A stretch of DNA of 46,388 bases from NCBI GenBank assembly GCA_050184225.1, contig JBFXAN010000035.1:1-46388 (forward strand). Reading direction: 5' to 3'. The position numbers and the translations under genes were made by a program. This DNA is from JBFXAN01 sp050184225 (lineage in GTDB: Bacteria; Chloroflexota; Dehalococcoidia; CAUJGQ01). Each line of letters starts with the position of its first letter. Position 1 is the first letter of the stretch. Shown piece after piece: positions 25,134 to 32,160 of this stretch. The notes beneath the pieces are model-generated. The model made no database searches. It was not told where the DNA came from and saw only the letters and a program-made list of their open reading frames with translations.

Positions 25134-26615
25134 CTATCGCGGGCGATAGTTACGGAAGCGATCGTCGGCGGGAATACGGACATCGGTGCCGAGGGTCACG
25201 GTGACGGTTGCCGGAGCGTCGAGCGCGCCGCCGGAGCCGCTCACCCGGTCGGGCGGCACCCCCAACCATTCGGCGATCCGCGTGGCAGTTTGCGATGCGT
25301 TCCCGGTGTAGTCGATCGTGGTTCTGTCCGACACGGTCTGCCGGCCCTGTGACAGCACACCCCCGGCCACGGAAGACGACGACGCGTCGGCCGGCAGGCC
25401 GGTTGAGAACCGCTCTGGTGGAAGCTGGAAGCGTTGTAGGTAGGCGATGGCGCGTTCACCTTGACCGCGCAGGCCGGTTGCGTTGATCACTTTGACCGTG
25501 GCGCCCTCGGATTGAAGCGCGCGATCATCGATCGCCGACCGGATGATCGCGCTCATCTCATCCCAGACAGGGATGAGCACGTCCTCGCCCCACGGTGTGA
25601 TTACGGGCGTGACCGCCTGGTGTTCGGCGCCGGCGAGGGATACCGTCTTCACCTTGTCCATTCCGATCGATTTGGCGAGCAGCACCAATCCCGGTATCTT
25701 GAGCGCGCTGAGGTCGGTCTGCACAGCGTCGCGGAAGCGGTCGTAGAGTTTCGGCGCCCGCGTCAGCCAACCGGCCCGCAGCGCCTCGTCGGCGGCGGCG
25801 CGCATCACGGCCTGCTGTCGATCGATCCGGCCGAAGTCGTTCTGGTCGTCGCCGCGGAATCGTGCGTACGCCAGCGCGCCAACCGCATCCATATACTGCG
25901 TTCCGGCGGGGATCGTGAGCGTAAACGCATTGCCATCGCGGGGATTGAATCCTTCGACGTTGCGCATCTCCTCGGGAACGGTCACCCAGATGCCGCCCAG
26001 GGCGTCGATCACATCGGCGAACGCCACCCAGTCGATGATCGCGTAGTAGTCGATCGGCAGGTGAAAGTTGTACTCGATCGCCCGTTTCGCGAAGGCGGGA
26101 CCACCGCCTTGATAGCTGTATTCCTCACCCAGCTTGTACGCCGTATTGATCCGGATCTCCCAGAATTCCCCTTCCTTCTCCGGACTCGGCACTTCGACGT
26201 ACAGATCGCGAGGCAGCGACAGGGCACTCGCGGTCTTCGCAATCGGGTCGAGACTGAGGATATGGATGGAGTCGGTATTGGGTGGACCATCGACGGACGG
26301 GTCATGGTGCGGGCGGCGGTCGACACCGAGCAGGAGGATATTGATCCGCTTGGTGCCAATGCTTCCGTCCGCGGGTTCCGGGTCGAGGCCGGGCAGCACC
26401 CTGGCGACGGGCTTGGGGAGCGAAACATCAACCCCAGGCAGGACGACGTTATCGACGTGAACGACAACGGACGTGGCCGTATACAAACCGCCGGCCGTAA
26501 GTGAGATCAAGACGACCAGAAAGAGCGCGAGGCGGCGACCCAATCGCCGCCGGGGTGGCGCCGCGTGTTCGTCTACTGGTTGTTGCAACCCTCCGCCTCC
26601 GCACCCACGTCCCAT
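25134..26615 (-). CDS. LytR-CpsA-Psr (LCP) family cell-envelope protein
   Basis: A 493-residue membrane-anchored protein. An Arg-rich cytosolic N-terminus and one membrane helix (about 29-48) precede the LCP domain (INILLLGVDRR, TDSIHILSLDP, SLPRDLYVEVP, and the YARFRGDDQNDFGRIDRQQAV motif with the conserved Arg and Asp residues). A LytR_C domain follows (about 370-450, VKVINATGLRGQGERAIAYLQ). LCP proteins transfer undecaprenyl-linked glycopolymers to the cell wall. The ATG at 26615 sits at the predicted start site of a promoter, so the message may be leaderless. Confidence 0.93.
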   Translation of the reverse strand: MGRGCGGGGLQQPVDEHAAPPRRRLGRRLALFLVVLISLTAGGLYTATSVVVHVDNVVLPGVDVSLPKPVARVLPGLDPEPADGSIGTKRINILLLGVDRRPHHDPSVDGPPNTDSIHILSLDPIAKTASALSLPRDLYVEVPSPEKEGEFWEIRINTAYKLGEEYSYQGGGPAFAKRAIEYNFHLPIDYYAIIDWVAFADVIDALGGIWVTVPEEMRNVEGFNPRDGNAFTLTIPAGTQYMDAVGALAYARFRGDDQNDFGRIDRQQAVMRAAADEALRAGWLTRAPKLYDRFRDAVQTDLSALKIPGLVLLAKSIGMDKVKTVSLAGAEHQAVTPVITPWGEDVLIPVWDEMSAIIRSAIDDRALQSEGATVKVINATGLRGQGERAIAYLQRFQLPPERFSTGLPADASSSSVAGGVLSQGRQTVSDRTTIDYTGNASQTATRIAEWLGVPPDRVSGSGGALDAPATVTVTLGTDVRIPADDRFRNYRPR

Positions 26616-26619
26616 CCAC

Positions 26620-26647
26620 CGTATGAACGAGCCGTCGCCGCTGTCAA
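26620..26647 (-). promoter_or_regulatory. Predicted leaderless promoter of the LCP gene
   Basis: On the minus strand, a perfect TTGACA (26642-26647), a 16-bp spacer and CATACG (26620-26625, weak -10). The expected start lies around the LCP ATG at 26615. No Shine-Dalgarno precedes that ATG, which agrees with leaderless initiation. Confidence 0.5.
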
Positions 26648-26706
26648 TTCACATAGTGCGAGCGAAGTAGCAACACAGACCATGCGGCGCCGTAGCGATC
26701 GACGAA

Positions 26707-26762
26707 ACCCCTCCCCCGGCCCCGCTCCGCGCGTCAGCGAGGGGAGGGGCCGGGGGAGGGGT
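26707..26762. repeat. Perfect 17-bp GC-rich palindromic repeat
   Basis: ACCCCTCCCCCGGCCCC (26707-26723) and its exact reverse complement (26746-26762) enclose a 22-nt loop in the divergent region between the LCP gene and the TPP enzyme genes. It belongs to the same C-rich family as the elements at 1-146 and 7074-7255. It shares the 13-mer AACCCCTCCCCCG with the direct repeats at 33.7 kb. Confidence 0.85.
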
Positions 26763-26804
26763 CCGTGTTGTAGCATGGTCCCCAGGCCACACCAGGAGGC
26801 TAGG

Positions 26805-27365
26805 ATGCCAGAGTCGATCCCTGCGCCACTGATTGTCGAGACGTTGAAGCAGACCTTCCGTGAGGCGAGAGACGCACTCCGCCAGGAGGCGCCCGGCTCA
26901 CCGCCGGCCGATCGGCTGGGCACGATCCTCAGCGTGCCGGACACACATCAAAAGACGGTGCTGGCCGCGCTGGACCGCGAGCCGGCGATCCGGCTGATCA
27001 CCTGTGCCACCGAGGACGAAGCGAACGCGATCGCGGCCGGTCTGCACATCGGCGGCGAGCCATGCCTACTGATGATCCAGCATGCCGGCCTGTACGCCTC
27101 GGTGAACACGCTGCGCGGTGTGGCGATCGATGGCCGCGTGCCGATCTTCTATCTGATCGGGCTTCTGAGCCGTGAGAAGGACCGGGATCCCAGCGAGTCG
27201 CGTTCCTCGATGGTCCGCTACTGCGAGCCACTGCTCGATACCTTTAGCGTGCCGCATGCGCGGCTCGAGGGACCAGACGACCTTCACTTCATTCCGGAAT
27301 ACTACAAGCTCAGCCGCGAGCGACGCGGTCCCGCGGCCGTACTCGTGGGCCTCGAGACGGCGTAA
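26805..27365 (+). CDS. TPP-dependent decarboxylase-like, Pyr-domain subunit (ComD-like)
   Basis: A 186-residue TPP-enzyme pyrimidine-binding (Pyr) domain. The segment ITCATEDEANAIAAGLHIGGEPCLLMIQHAGLYASVNTL carries the conserved Glu and the GEPCLL-type turn seen in sulfopyruvate and phosphonopyruvate decarboxylases. The following gene encodes the matching PP domain, so the enzyme is split into two subunits as in ComDE. The ATG at 26805 follows AGGAGG. No coenzyme M or phosphonate biosynthesis genes are nearby, so the substrate (a 2-oxo acid) is unknown. Confidence 0.82.
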   Translation: MPESIPAPLIVETLKQTFREARDALRQEAPGSPPADRLGTILSVPDTHQKTVLAALDREPAIRLITCATEDEANAIAAGLHIGGEPCLLMIQHAGLYASVNTLRGVAIDGRVPIFYLIGLLSREKDRDPSESRSSMVRYCEPLLDTFSVPHARLEGPDDLHFIPEYYKLSRERRGPAAVLVGLETA

Positions 27366-27461
27366 GTGCGAGTTTGACGTGGTGATGGAGGTTCGCGTGT
27401 CACCTCGATCGGCGCGAAGGATGACTATGCGACCGACGAAATGGATTGGAGCAGTGTGACG

Positions 27462-28046
27462 ATGGCGATGAAACCGGAGGATGTCCTGCGTGCGATCGCG
27501 GAACATCGCGACGACGCGGTGGTTGTCCCGACGATGACGACCTCACCCGCGTGGCGCCAGATCGCGCCGAACGATCTGTCGGTCACCTGCGTCGGCTTCA
27601 TGGGCGGCGCGTCGTCCCTGGGAGTCGGGATCGCGCTGGCACAACCGGAGCGGCGGGTGATCGTCCTCGATGGCGATGGATCGCTGTTGATGCAGCTCGG
27701 CTCGCTTGCGACGGTCGCGGGCGCCGCGCCGCCGAACTTCACGCACATTCTCTTCAAGAACGGCGTCTACCATACCTCTGGTAGCCAAGCGATCCCCGGC
27801 GGCGCCGGCATCGACTTCGCCGGCATGGCGAAAGCGGCGGGCTATCGTGCCACATTCACGTTCGATGACCTGGAGGAACTCCGGATCAGGCTGCCGTCGG
27901 TGCTGGCCGCGCACGGTCCGGTGTTTGTCGAACTGCATACCACCGAAGCAGACCAGACACCGATGTCGGCCCCGGGCGGCGCACCGTTCCATCAGCAGGT
28001 CGAGGCGTTGCGCGACAAGCTGATCGGAACCGAGCCGAACAGGTAG
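27462..28046 (+). CDS. TPP-dependent decarboxylase-like, PP-domain subunit (ComE-like)
   Basis: A 194-residue TPP-binding domain with the diphosphate/Mg motif LDGDGSLLMQLG (GDGS at 71-74) ending about 25 residues later in FKNG (Lys99-Asn100), a common variant of the GDG...NN motif. TVAGAAPPNFTHILFKNGVYHTSG is very like sulfopyruvate decarboxylase beta. Starts at 27441 (no ribosome-binding site), GTG 27456 and ATG 27462 are possible; 27462 has GGAG ten bases upstream. It lies about 95 bp after the Pyr-domain gene and probably forms a heteromer with it. Confidence 0.85.
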   Translation: MAMKPEDVLRAIAEHRDDAVVVPTMTTSPAWRQIAPNDLSVTCVGFMGGASSLGVGIALAQPERRVIVLDGDGSLLMQLGSLATVAGAAPPNFTHILFKNGVYHTSGSQAIPGGAGIDFAGMAKAAGYRATFTFDDLEELRIRLPSVLAAHGPVFVELHTTEADQTPMSAPGGAPFHQQVEALRDKLIGTEPNR

Positions 28047-28221
28047 CCCGCGAACCGAACCGGTTCATCGTGTTGGGCAGCGTGTCGCCGCCTGGTCCAT
28101 TATGACCACTGCATACTCCTTCGACGGCCGCCCGGCTCACCCGGATGGACCATGCCTACGATCTGTGCGACCGATAGCGTGATCGAGACACATTACACTG
28201 CACCCAGGGAGTACCACGTTA

Positions 28222-28683
28222 ATGGATGCGATCAAGCTGCTCAAAGACGACCACACGAAGGTCAAGACACTGTTTCGGGATTTTGAGCAGGCAGGGGACC
28301 GCGCGTATCAGACGAAGCGACGCATTGCCGAGCAGGCGTTCACCGAGCTTGAAGTACACAGCACCATCGAAGAGGAGATCTTCTATCCGGCGGTGCGTGA
28401 GAAGGCCGATCGCGACGGCAAGGAGATCGTCGCCGAGGGCATCGAAGAGCATCATGTGGTCAAGACGCTGATCGAAGAGTTGAAGCAACTCGAGCCGCAG
28501 GATGAGCGGTTCGATGCCAAGTTCAAGGTGCTGACCGAAAACGTCGAGCATCACATCGAAGAAGAGGAATCGGAGATGCTGCCCGACGCGGAAGAGACGC
28601 TCGGGGATGCCATCGAGCGTCTAGGCGACGCGATGCTCCGGCGAAAAGAGGAACTTCTCAGCCGGATGAGCGCACCCGCGTAG
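28222..28683 (+). CDS. Hemerythrin HHE cation-binding domain protein
   Basis: A 153-residue helical protein with hemerythrin-like ligands: His11 (KDDHTKVK), His46 and Glu50 (EVHSTIEEEIFYP), His77/78 (EEHHVVK) and His110/111 with nearby Glu (VEHHIEEEE). These would bind a non-heme di-iron centre. Single-domain bacterial HHE proteins are linked to oxygen or NO sensing and iron handling, though no role is proved by context. It is monocistronic with a hairpin downstream. GGGAG lies a little far from the ATG. Confidence 0.9.
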   Translation: MDAIKLLKDDHTKVKTLFRDFEQAGDRAYQTKRRIAEQAFTELEVHSTIEEEIFYPAVREKADRDGKEIVAEGIEEHHVVKTLIEELKQLEPQDERFDAKFKVLTENVEHHIEEEESEMLPDAEETLGDAIERLGDAMLRRKEELLSRMSAPA

Positions 28684-28710
28684 GTTCCCGCATCGACCGA
28701 TGCGGAACGA

Positions 28711-28738
28711 GGCTGGTCCGTCATCGATCGGACCAGCC
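28711..28738. terminator. Hairpin terminator between hemerythrin and SRPBCC genes
   Basis: Perfect 10-bp stem GGCTGGTCCG (28711-28720) and CGGACCAGCC (28729-28738) with an 8-nt loop, located between two convergent genes. It is GC-rich with no U-tract. A second, shorter imperfect stem (TTCCCGCAT and ATGCGGAA, 28685-28706) precedes it. Confidence 0.6.
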
Positions 28739-28771
28739 CCGCACCCGGTAGCGGGCGATCCGCGTCAGTGC

Positions 28772-29263
28772 TCAACCGCGCGCGGGCGTTGCCGCCGTCG
28801 CGGGCGCGCGGTGTGCGAGCAGGCGGGCTAGGCCGCGCCGCCCGTCTTCCATCACCTGGTCATGATTCCAGCGGAATACCGGGCGAGCGATCGGCGCCAG
28901 CAGATTCATCCACCGGCTGGCGGTCTGCACATCCCAATAATACGTTACTCGTGTTCCACCGTCGTCCGGCGCAAGCCGCCACCGGCCGGTACCACGGAGT
29001 TCTCCCTCGGCGCGGCCGTCCAGCTCACGCGGCGGGACTATCCGCACGGTTGTCATCCGAAAGCGCAATCGATAGGGAAGCCGGGTGCGAAAGGCGAATT
29101 CAACCGCTTCCCCGATGCCGTTCGAATCGCCATGCGTGATCAGCCGCGCCTCGGCGATCGACGGCCACCAGTGCGGCCATTCCTTGTACCTCCGTATCGC
29201 ATCCCATACCGGCTCGATCGGCGCATCGAAGCGCCACCTGGTCACGAACGAATAGTTGGCCAT
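28772..29263 (-). CDS. SRPBCC-superfamily (polyketide cyclase/dehydrase-like) protein
   Basis: A 163-residue START/Bet v 1-like ligand-binding protein. YSFVTRWRFDAPIEPVWDAIRRYKEWPHWWPS is the typical first strand and helix; GTGRWRLAPDDGGTRVTYYWDV is the central sheet and the C-terminal helix follows. Such proteins bind hydrophobic ligands or catalyse cyclisation or dehydration. The ATG at 29263 is chosen because homology starts there and AAGGAG lies eight bases upstream; the frame extends 19 codons further. No partner genes. Confidence 0.82.
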   Translation of the reverse strand: MANYSFVTRWRFDAPIEPVWDAIRRYKEWPHWWPSIAEARLITHGDSNGIGEAVEFAFRTRLPYRLRFRMTTVRIVPPRELDGRAEGELRGTGRWRLAPDDGGTRVTYYWDVQTASRWMNLLAPIARPVFRWNHDQVMEDGRRGLARLLAHRAPATAATPARG

Positions 29264-29891
29264 CGTCTGCTCCTTCGACACATACCGCGGCATCGACCCG
29301 CACGGTATCGATACGAGCAAGAATCCAGCGACGGATCACAGAATTGAAGAGGCAGAAGATATTCAATCCGGCGATGTCTGCAAAGGTGGATCGTGATGGC
29401 AACGAATTCATCGCCCGCCGACCTATTGGGGCCGGCGCGCCGGTTCTTTCCAGATCGTCTTAGGAACGGGAAACCGCGCGTTTCACACGATCAGGCGACT
29501 TCCATCACCCGGGAAACGGGGGCGTGCCTCCCGCGTCCATAACTCAGTTGGCCGGATGCGCCGCGGTGCGCCCGTTCGATGCTGGACCACGGAGGATACA
29601 GCGATAAGACGGAACGGGGTGCACATCGAACCATCGGATTGGAAGATCCGGGCGGTAGCCCGGATCCTGATGGCGGTCGGAATCCCGATCACCCTGGCCG
29701 CCGTGGCGTGCACAGCATACGAGTCCGCCGACGCGGCCGCCGATGCCCAGAGCGACGCGATCGTCCAAGCCGACAAAGGGCCGGTGCGGGGCACAATCGC
29801 CGACGACCATCGCACCTTCCAGGAAATCCCTCCCACCGGCATCCTTGCGTGACACTCGCGACGTGCCGCGCCGGCAGTGCGGGCTCGGGCA
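29264..29891. other. Gene-poor stretch between the SRPBCC gene and the DUF2283 gene
   Basis: About 630 bp with no recognisable gene. It contains the 12-bp palindrome CCGGCGCGCCGG (29432-29443) and one weak small frame (see 29616-29852). No RNA gene or strong promoter was recognised. The stretch marks the boundary between the core and accessory parts of the window. Confidence 0.6.
29616..29852 (+). CDS. Doubtful small membrane protein
   Basis: A 78-residue frame starting at GTG 29616 (VHIEPSDWKIRAVARIL). One hydrophobic segment (ILMAVGIPITLAAVACTAY) is followed by an Ala/Asp-rich stretch. The only support is the membrane segment after a basic patch and the absence of a competing gene. There is no homology I recognise and only a weak GGAACGGG upstream. 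It may be non-coding. Confidence 0.2.
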   Translation, partial: GVHIEPSDWKIRAVARILMAVGIPITLAAVACTAYESADAAADAQSDAIVQADKGPVRGTIADDHRTFQEIPPTGILA

Positions 29892-30131
29892 TCAAGACCG
29901 CTGAGCCAGGCGAAGTTCAGCCGTCAATGGTAGGTCGACCAGCGTACCCCGCAGCAGCCGGGTTGAGAAGAAGAGGAGTTCGACATGCTCGACATCGCCC
30001 GTGTCTGGGTTCAGCCTGACTATTACATCGTCGCCGATTTCTTCGGATTCCTGCTCCTTGTACGGCGGCTTGGTGCTGATCGTCAGGATGTCTCCTTCGC
30101 GGTCGTACTCGAATCTCAGGCGTGCGTCCAA
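29892..30131 (-). CDS. DUF2283 domain protein
   Basis: A 79-residue protein matching the small DUF2283 family: FEYDREGDILTISTKPPYKEQESEEIGDDVIVRLNPDTGDVEHVELLFFS has the characteristic D-x-D-L-I/T strand and the 'GDV..VE' turn. Function unknown. Such proteins often occur singly near mobile DNA and toxin-antitoxin loci. It lies about 180 bp downstream of the PIN toxin gene on the same strand, with a pair of diverged direct repeats between. Confidence 0.8.
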   Translation of the reverse strand: MDARLRFEYDREGDILTISTKPPYKEQESEEIGDDVIVRLNPDTGDVEHVELLFFSTRLLRGTLVDLPLTAELRLAQRS

Positions 30132-30204
30132 TCGGCTATCCGGAGCGTTCGCAACGAGGTCAGTACTACCACCAGACCTTGCTATCTATCCAGCCCGTCC
30201 GCCG

Positions 30205-30282
30205 TTGTTCGCTGGTGTTCGCCGTAGATTCAATTTCTGTTCACGTCGCGACAATTTGTGCTTGATTGTTCGCTGTTGTGCG
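30205..30282. repeat. Diverged direct repeat pair in the gap between vapC and the DUF2283 gene
   Basis: TTGTTCGCTGGTGTTCG (30205-30221) and TTGTTCGCTGTTGTGCG (30266-30282) agree at 14 of 17 positions. The surrounding sequence is AT-richer than its neighbours. The pair could be a regulator-binding or recombination site, but nothing else in the sequence decides this. Confidence 0.35.
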
Positions 30283-30312
30283 TCCAGGTTGGGGTATGGT
30301 CTGGGGTACAGG

Positions 30313-30762
30313 CTATGTCCGACGCTCATGCAGTGAGCGAACACCGGGCAGGATTCCACGCGTGGCGTTGAGGAACTTTCGGTCAGCCGTCCAGAGTTCA
30401 CACCCGAGCCGCTCGGCGAGCGCGGCGTATTGTGCGTCGTAGGTCTGTTTCTGGTTGGCCTCGCGGGCGATCTGCATCGCTCGGCGTGCGTCAGCCGGCT
30501 CATCGCCGATAACTACGACCACTCCGAGGACGGAATCGAATGCTTCCTCAGCCTCGGCGACGCTGAACTTCCCATCGAGGTGGCGCTGGTGGAGCGTGTT
30601 GGCTACCTCGCAGGCAAACCAGGACGGTGCCACTGGCTGGAGGTCTGCATCGACCCACTCGGCGAGGAGGAGATCAGCGAAGCCGCTGTCCGGTTCGTTC
30701 AGGACCCATTTGAGAGCGAGACTGACATCAACAACAACCGCCGATGGGTTAGCGTTCGTCAC
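30313..30762 (-). CDS. vapC: VapC-type PIN-domain toxin
   Basis: A 149-residue PIN-domain ribonuclease. The acidic metal-binding residues are all visible: Asp12 (VVVDVSLALKWV), Glu52 (FACEVANTLHQRH), Asp109 (TYDAQYAALAE) and Asp127 (LWTADRKFLN). VapC toxins cleave tRNA or rRNA in a Mg-dependent way and are neutralised by a cognate VapB. The start overlaps the upstream antitoxin-like gene by 14 bp, the usual toxin-antitoxin coupling. Confidence 0.9.
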   Translation of the reverse strand: MTNANPSAVVVDVSLALKWVLNEPDSGFADLLLAEWVDADLQPVAPSWFACEVANTLHQRHLDGKFSVAEAEEAFDSVLGVVVVIGDEPADARRAMQIAREANQKQTYDAQYAALAERLGCELWTADRKFLNATRGILPGVRSLHERRT

Positions 30763-30946
30763 GCGGCGCCCTCGTGGCGTTGTCAGGCCCGCCGTCCCGG
30801 AAGCGGCGGACGATGTCGGTCGAATCGTCAGTGAAGACGCGACCGCGCATGATGCGCTCGCGTGTCTGATTGAGTCGTTCGATCGTCTTCTTGGTGAGCT
30901 TGCGCTCGACGGGCTGGGTGTGGGGCTGGGGGATCTTCCTACTCAT
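30749..30946 (-). CDS. Putative VapB-like antitoxin
   Basis: A 65-residue basic protein (KKTIERLNQTRERIMRGRVFTDDSTDIVRRFRDG) directly upstream of and overlapping vapC. It has no clear AbrB, RHH or Phd motif; the helical charged segment with a disordered C-terminus is typical of antitoxins that wrap the toxin. The assignment rests mainly on size and position. An AAGGTGG sequence precedes the ATG. It follows the excisionase-like gene by 22 bp, so the three form one operon. Confidence 0.68.
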   Translation of the reverse strand: MSRKIPQPHTQPVERKLTKKTIERLNQTRERIMRGRVFTDDSTDIVRRFRDGGPDNATRAPRDER

Positions 30947-30968
30947 GGCTCTGCCACCTTCTCTTTGG

Positions 30969-31253
30969 CTACTTTTGCTCCTCGCCGTTGGTGTCCCGCC
31001 GCTGCTCTTTCATTGCTGCTCGACGTTCGGTCATATCAGCACGGATCTCGGCGGTACTCGTCTCACCCTTGCGCTCAGCGATAAACCGATCAAGGTCGTT
31101 CGCTTCGACGCGCCAACCGGCTCTCGTTCCGCCGATGCGATATCCCCGGAGTCTTCCATCGCGGAGCCAGTTCGTCACCGTTGCAGTGGAGACGCGTAAG
31201 CGCGCAGCAACCTCCCCCACTGTGAATGTCCGATCATCTGTCATTGCGACCAC
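30969..31253 (-). CDS. Excisionase-like (MerR-type HTH) DNA-binding protein
   Basis: A 94-residue protein. Residues 9-58 form a winged HTH of the excisionase/HTH_17 type (FTVGEVAARLRVSTATVTNWLRDGRLRGYRIGG, then GWRVEANDLDRFIAER). The C-terminal 35 residues are charged. GTG 31253 (GGAGGT six bases upstream) and ATG 31244 (GGAG eight bases upstream) are both possible. It leads the vapBC-like operon and faces the plus-strand cassette promoter, so it may act as an operon regulator or a recombination directionality factor. No integrase is in the window. Confidence 0.82.
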   Translation of the reverse strand: MVAMTDDRTFTVGEVAARLRVSTATVTNWLRDGRLRGYRIGGTRAGWRVEANDLDRFIAERKGETSTAEIRADMTERRAAMKEQRRDTNGEEQK

Positions 31254-31272
31254 TCCGCTACCTCCATTTCAA

Positions 31273-31293
31273 GACAGCGTAGATCGCGCTGTC
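31273..31293. promoter_or_regulatory. Perfect 7-bp inverted repeat: operator candidate
   Basis: GACAGCG (31273-31279), spacer TAGATCG, CGCTGTC (31287-31293). It lies 20 bp upstream of the excisionase-like gene within the divergent control region. The symmetry and position suit a dimeric repressor such as the downstream HTH protein or the antitoxin complex. Confidence 0.5.
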
Positions 31294-31353
31294 CGCATCG
31301 TCTAGAAGAACTGATCATACTCTATCACAGTGAAGAATGTTTTGTGTGAACAG

Positions 31354-31382
31354 TTGACATTAGCGAGAACAGATAATAAGAT
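31354..31382 (+). promoter_or_regulatory. Strong sigma-70-like promoter for the small-gene cassette
   Basis: Consensus TTGACA (31354-31359), exactly 17 bp, then TAAGAT (31377-31382, 4 of 6), in an AT-rich island unlike the surrounding DNA. Predicted transcription begins near 31389, about 110 nt before the first small gene. Confidence 0.68.
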
Positions 31383-31441
31383 AGAAGACGAAAGGGAGGA
31401 CACCGCCGGCAGCCCCGGCCACCCGCGCGAGACGTGAAGAA

Positions 31442-31473
31442 GCCCGCCCCGGTGTAGCAGACCGGAAGCGGGC
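31442..31473 (+). repeat. Leader hairpin upstream of the first small gene
   Basis: GCCCGC (31442-31447) pairs with GCGGGC (31468-31473), enclosing an inner stem CCGGT and ACCGG with a 7-nt loop. It lies just before AGGAAAGGA and the ATG at 31498. First of a series of hairpins in the cassette. Confidence 0.6.
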
Positions 31474-31497
31474 AGAGCACCAGGAAAGGATCTCCCG

Positions 31498-31719
31498 ATG
31501 CAGACCAATACTATCATCCGCTCGATCACCTGGACCGTCCCCTCCGCCACCGACGCCGGCACCACCTACACCGTCACTGCCCCGTCGCCCACCGGCATCT
31601 TGCGCTGCGCGTGCAAGGCGGCACAGTACAACCGCCCATGCTGGCACGTGAAGGCCGTCCACGCGGGCATGGCGGGCAAGCCCCGCGTTCGGGTCGTCGC
31701 CATACCCCTCGCCGCCTAA
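31498..31719 (+). CDS. Small SWIM-like zinc-finger protein
   Basis: A 73-residue protein with RCACKAAQYNRPCWHVKAVHAG, a CxC...CxH arrangement as in SWIM zinc fingers. SWIM domains bind nucleic acid or protein partners. The N-terminal 30 residues are beta-prone (WTVPSATDAGTTYTVTAPSPTG). AGGAAAGGA precedes the ATG. It is the first gene after the cassette promoter. A domain this small would be a stand-alone finger, possibly a phage or mobile-element accessory factor. Confidence 0.7.
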   Translation: MQTNTIIRSITWTVPSATDAGTTYTVTAPSPTGILRCACKAAQYNRPCWHVKAVHAGMAGKPRVRVVAIPLAA

Positions 31720-31736
31720 GCCCCCAGACAGCACGA

Positions 31737-31767
31737 GGCGCCGGGAGGCTGGACCCTCACCGGCGCC
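31737..31767 (+). repeat. Hairpin between the first and second cassette units
   Basis: Perfect 8-bp stem GGCGCCGG (31737-31744) and CCGGCGCC (31760-31767), loop 15 nt. It starts 18 bp after the previous stop and runs directly into GGAGGAAAGG, the next ribosome-binding site. Its sequence resembles the hairpin at 32767-32792. Confidence 0.7.
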
Positions 31768-31784
31768 GGAGGAAAGGAACCGAG

Positions 31785-31976
31785 ATGCGCACCAATCCCC
31801 ACGCCCAGGCTACCACGGCCCCGACCGCGATCTGTGGTGAGTGCAACCACGATCCCCATCCCCGCACCGGCTGCGAGGCGTGCGGCGCCGACGGCCCCTG
31901 TCACGTCCTGCCCGCTGTCCGCCGCGCCCGCACGAGTGAGGCCGGCCGCGAGCTGGCCACCCTGCTGGACGTGTAG
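31785..31976 (+). CDS. Small Cys/His-rich protein
   Basis: A 63-residue protein beginning MRTNPHAQATTAPTAICGEC. It has CGEC, then RTGCEACGADGPCH, giving four Cys and two to three His, enough for one or two zinc sites. No family is recognised. The ATG is preceded by GGAGGAAAGG at good spacing. The next gene starts 10 bp after its stop. Confidence 0.6.
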   Translation: MRTNPHAQATTAPTAICGECNHDPHPRTGCEACGADGPCHVLPAVRRARTSEAGRELATLLDV

Positions 31977-31986
31977 GGGGCTGGTG

Positions 31987-32094
31987 ATGACCTGCCCACG
32001 CTGCACCACACCCACCCGCTTCTATGCGACCTTCGGGCCGAACCAATGCCGCCGCTGTCCCGTGTGCGGCACGTTCACCCAGGGGCCGCGCTAA
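31987..32094 (+). CDS. Tiny zinc-ribbon-like protein
   Basis: A 35-residue product (MTCPRCTTPTRFYATFGPNQ and then CRRCPVCGTFTQGPR). Two Cys pairs, CPRC and CRRCPVC, are spaced as in a zinc ribbon. The ATG is preceded by GGGGG at 31977-31981 and follows the preceding stop by 10 bp, so it is likely the second gene of a two-gene unit. It is short enough to be missed by standard gene finders, and the Cys pattern is the main support. Confidence 0.5.
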   Translation: MTCPRCTTPTRFYATFGPNQCRRCPVCGTFTQGPR

Positions 32095-32098
32095 GCCG

Positions 32099-32138
32099 GA
32101 GATCACCGCGTCTGGGTGGAGACGGTCGCGGTGATCTC
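32099..32138 (+). repeat. Perfect 12-bp hairpin between cassette units
   Basis: GAGATCACCGCG (32099-32110) and CGCGGTGATCTC (32127-32138) with a 16-nt loop. It begins 4 bp after a stop codon and ends 22 bp before the next ATG, with GAGG between. Confidence 0.8.
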
Positions 32139-32160
32139 GTTCACCTGAGGAAACTCCACC

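Noticed and set aside
26577..26612. Sequence TTGCAACCCTCCGCCTCC resembling the 33.7-kb repeat
   Set aside because: It is inside the start of the LCP gene, lacks several bases of the repeat and is explained by Gly/Gln codons.
28057..28066. GAACCGGTTC palindrome after the TPP enzyme genes
   Set aside because: Single 10-bp palindrome without loop or flanking signal. It could be chance in GC-rich DNA.
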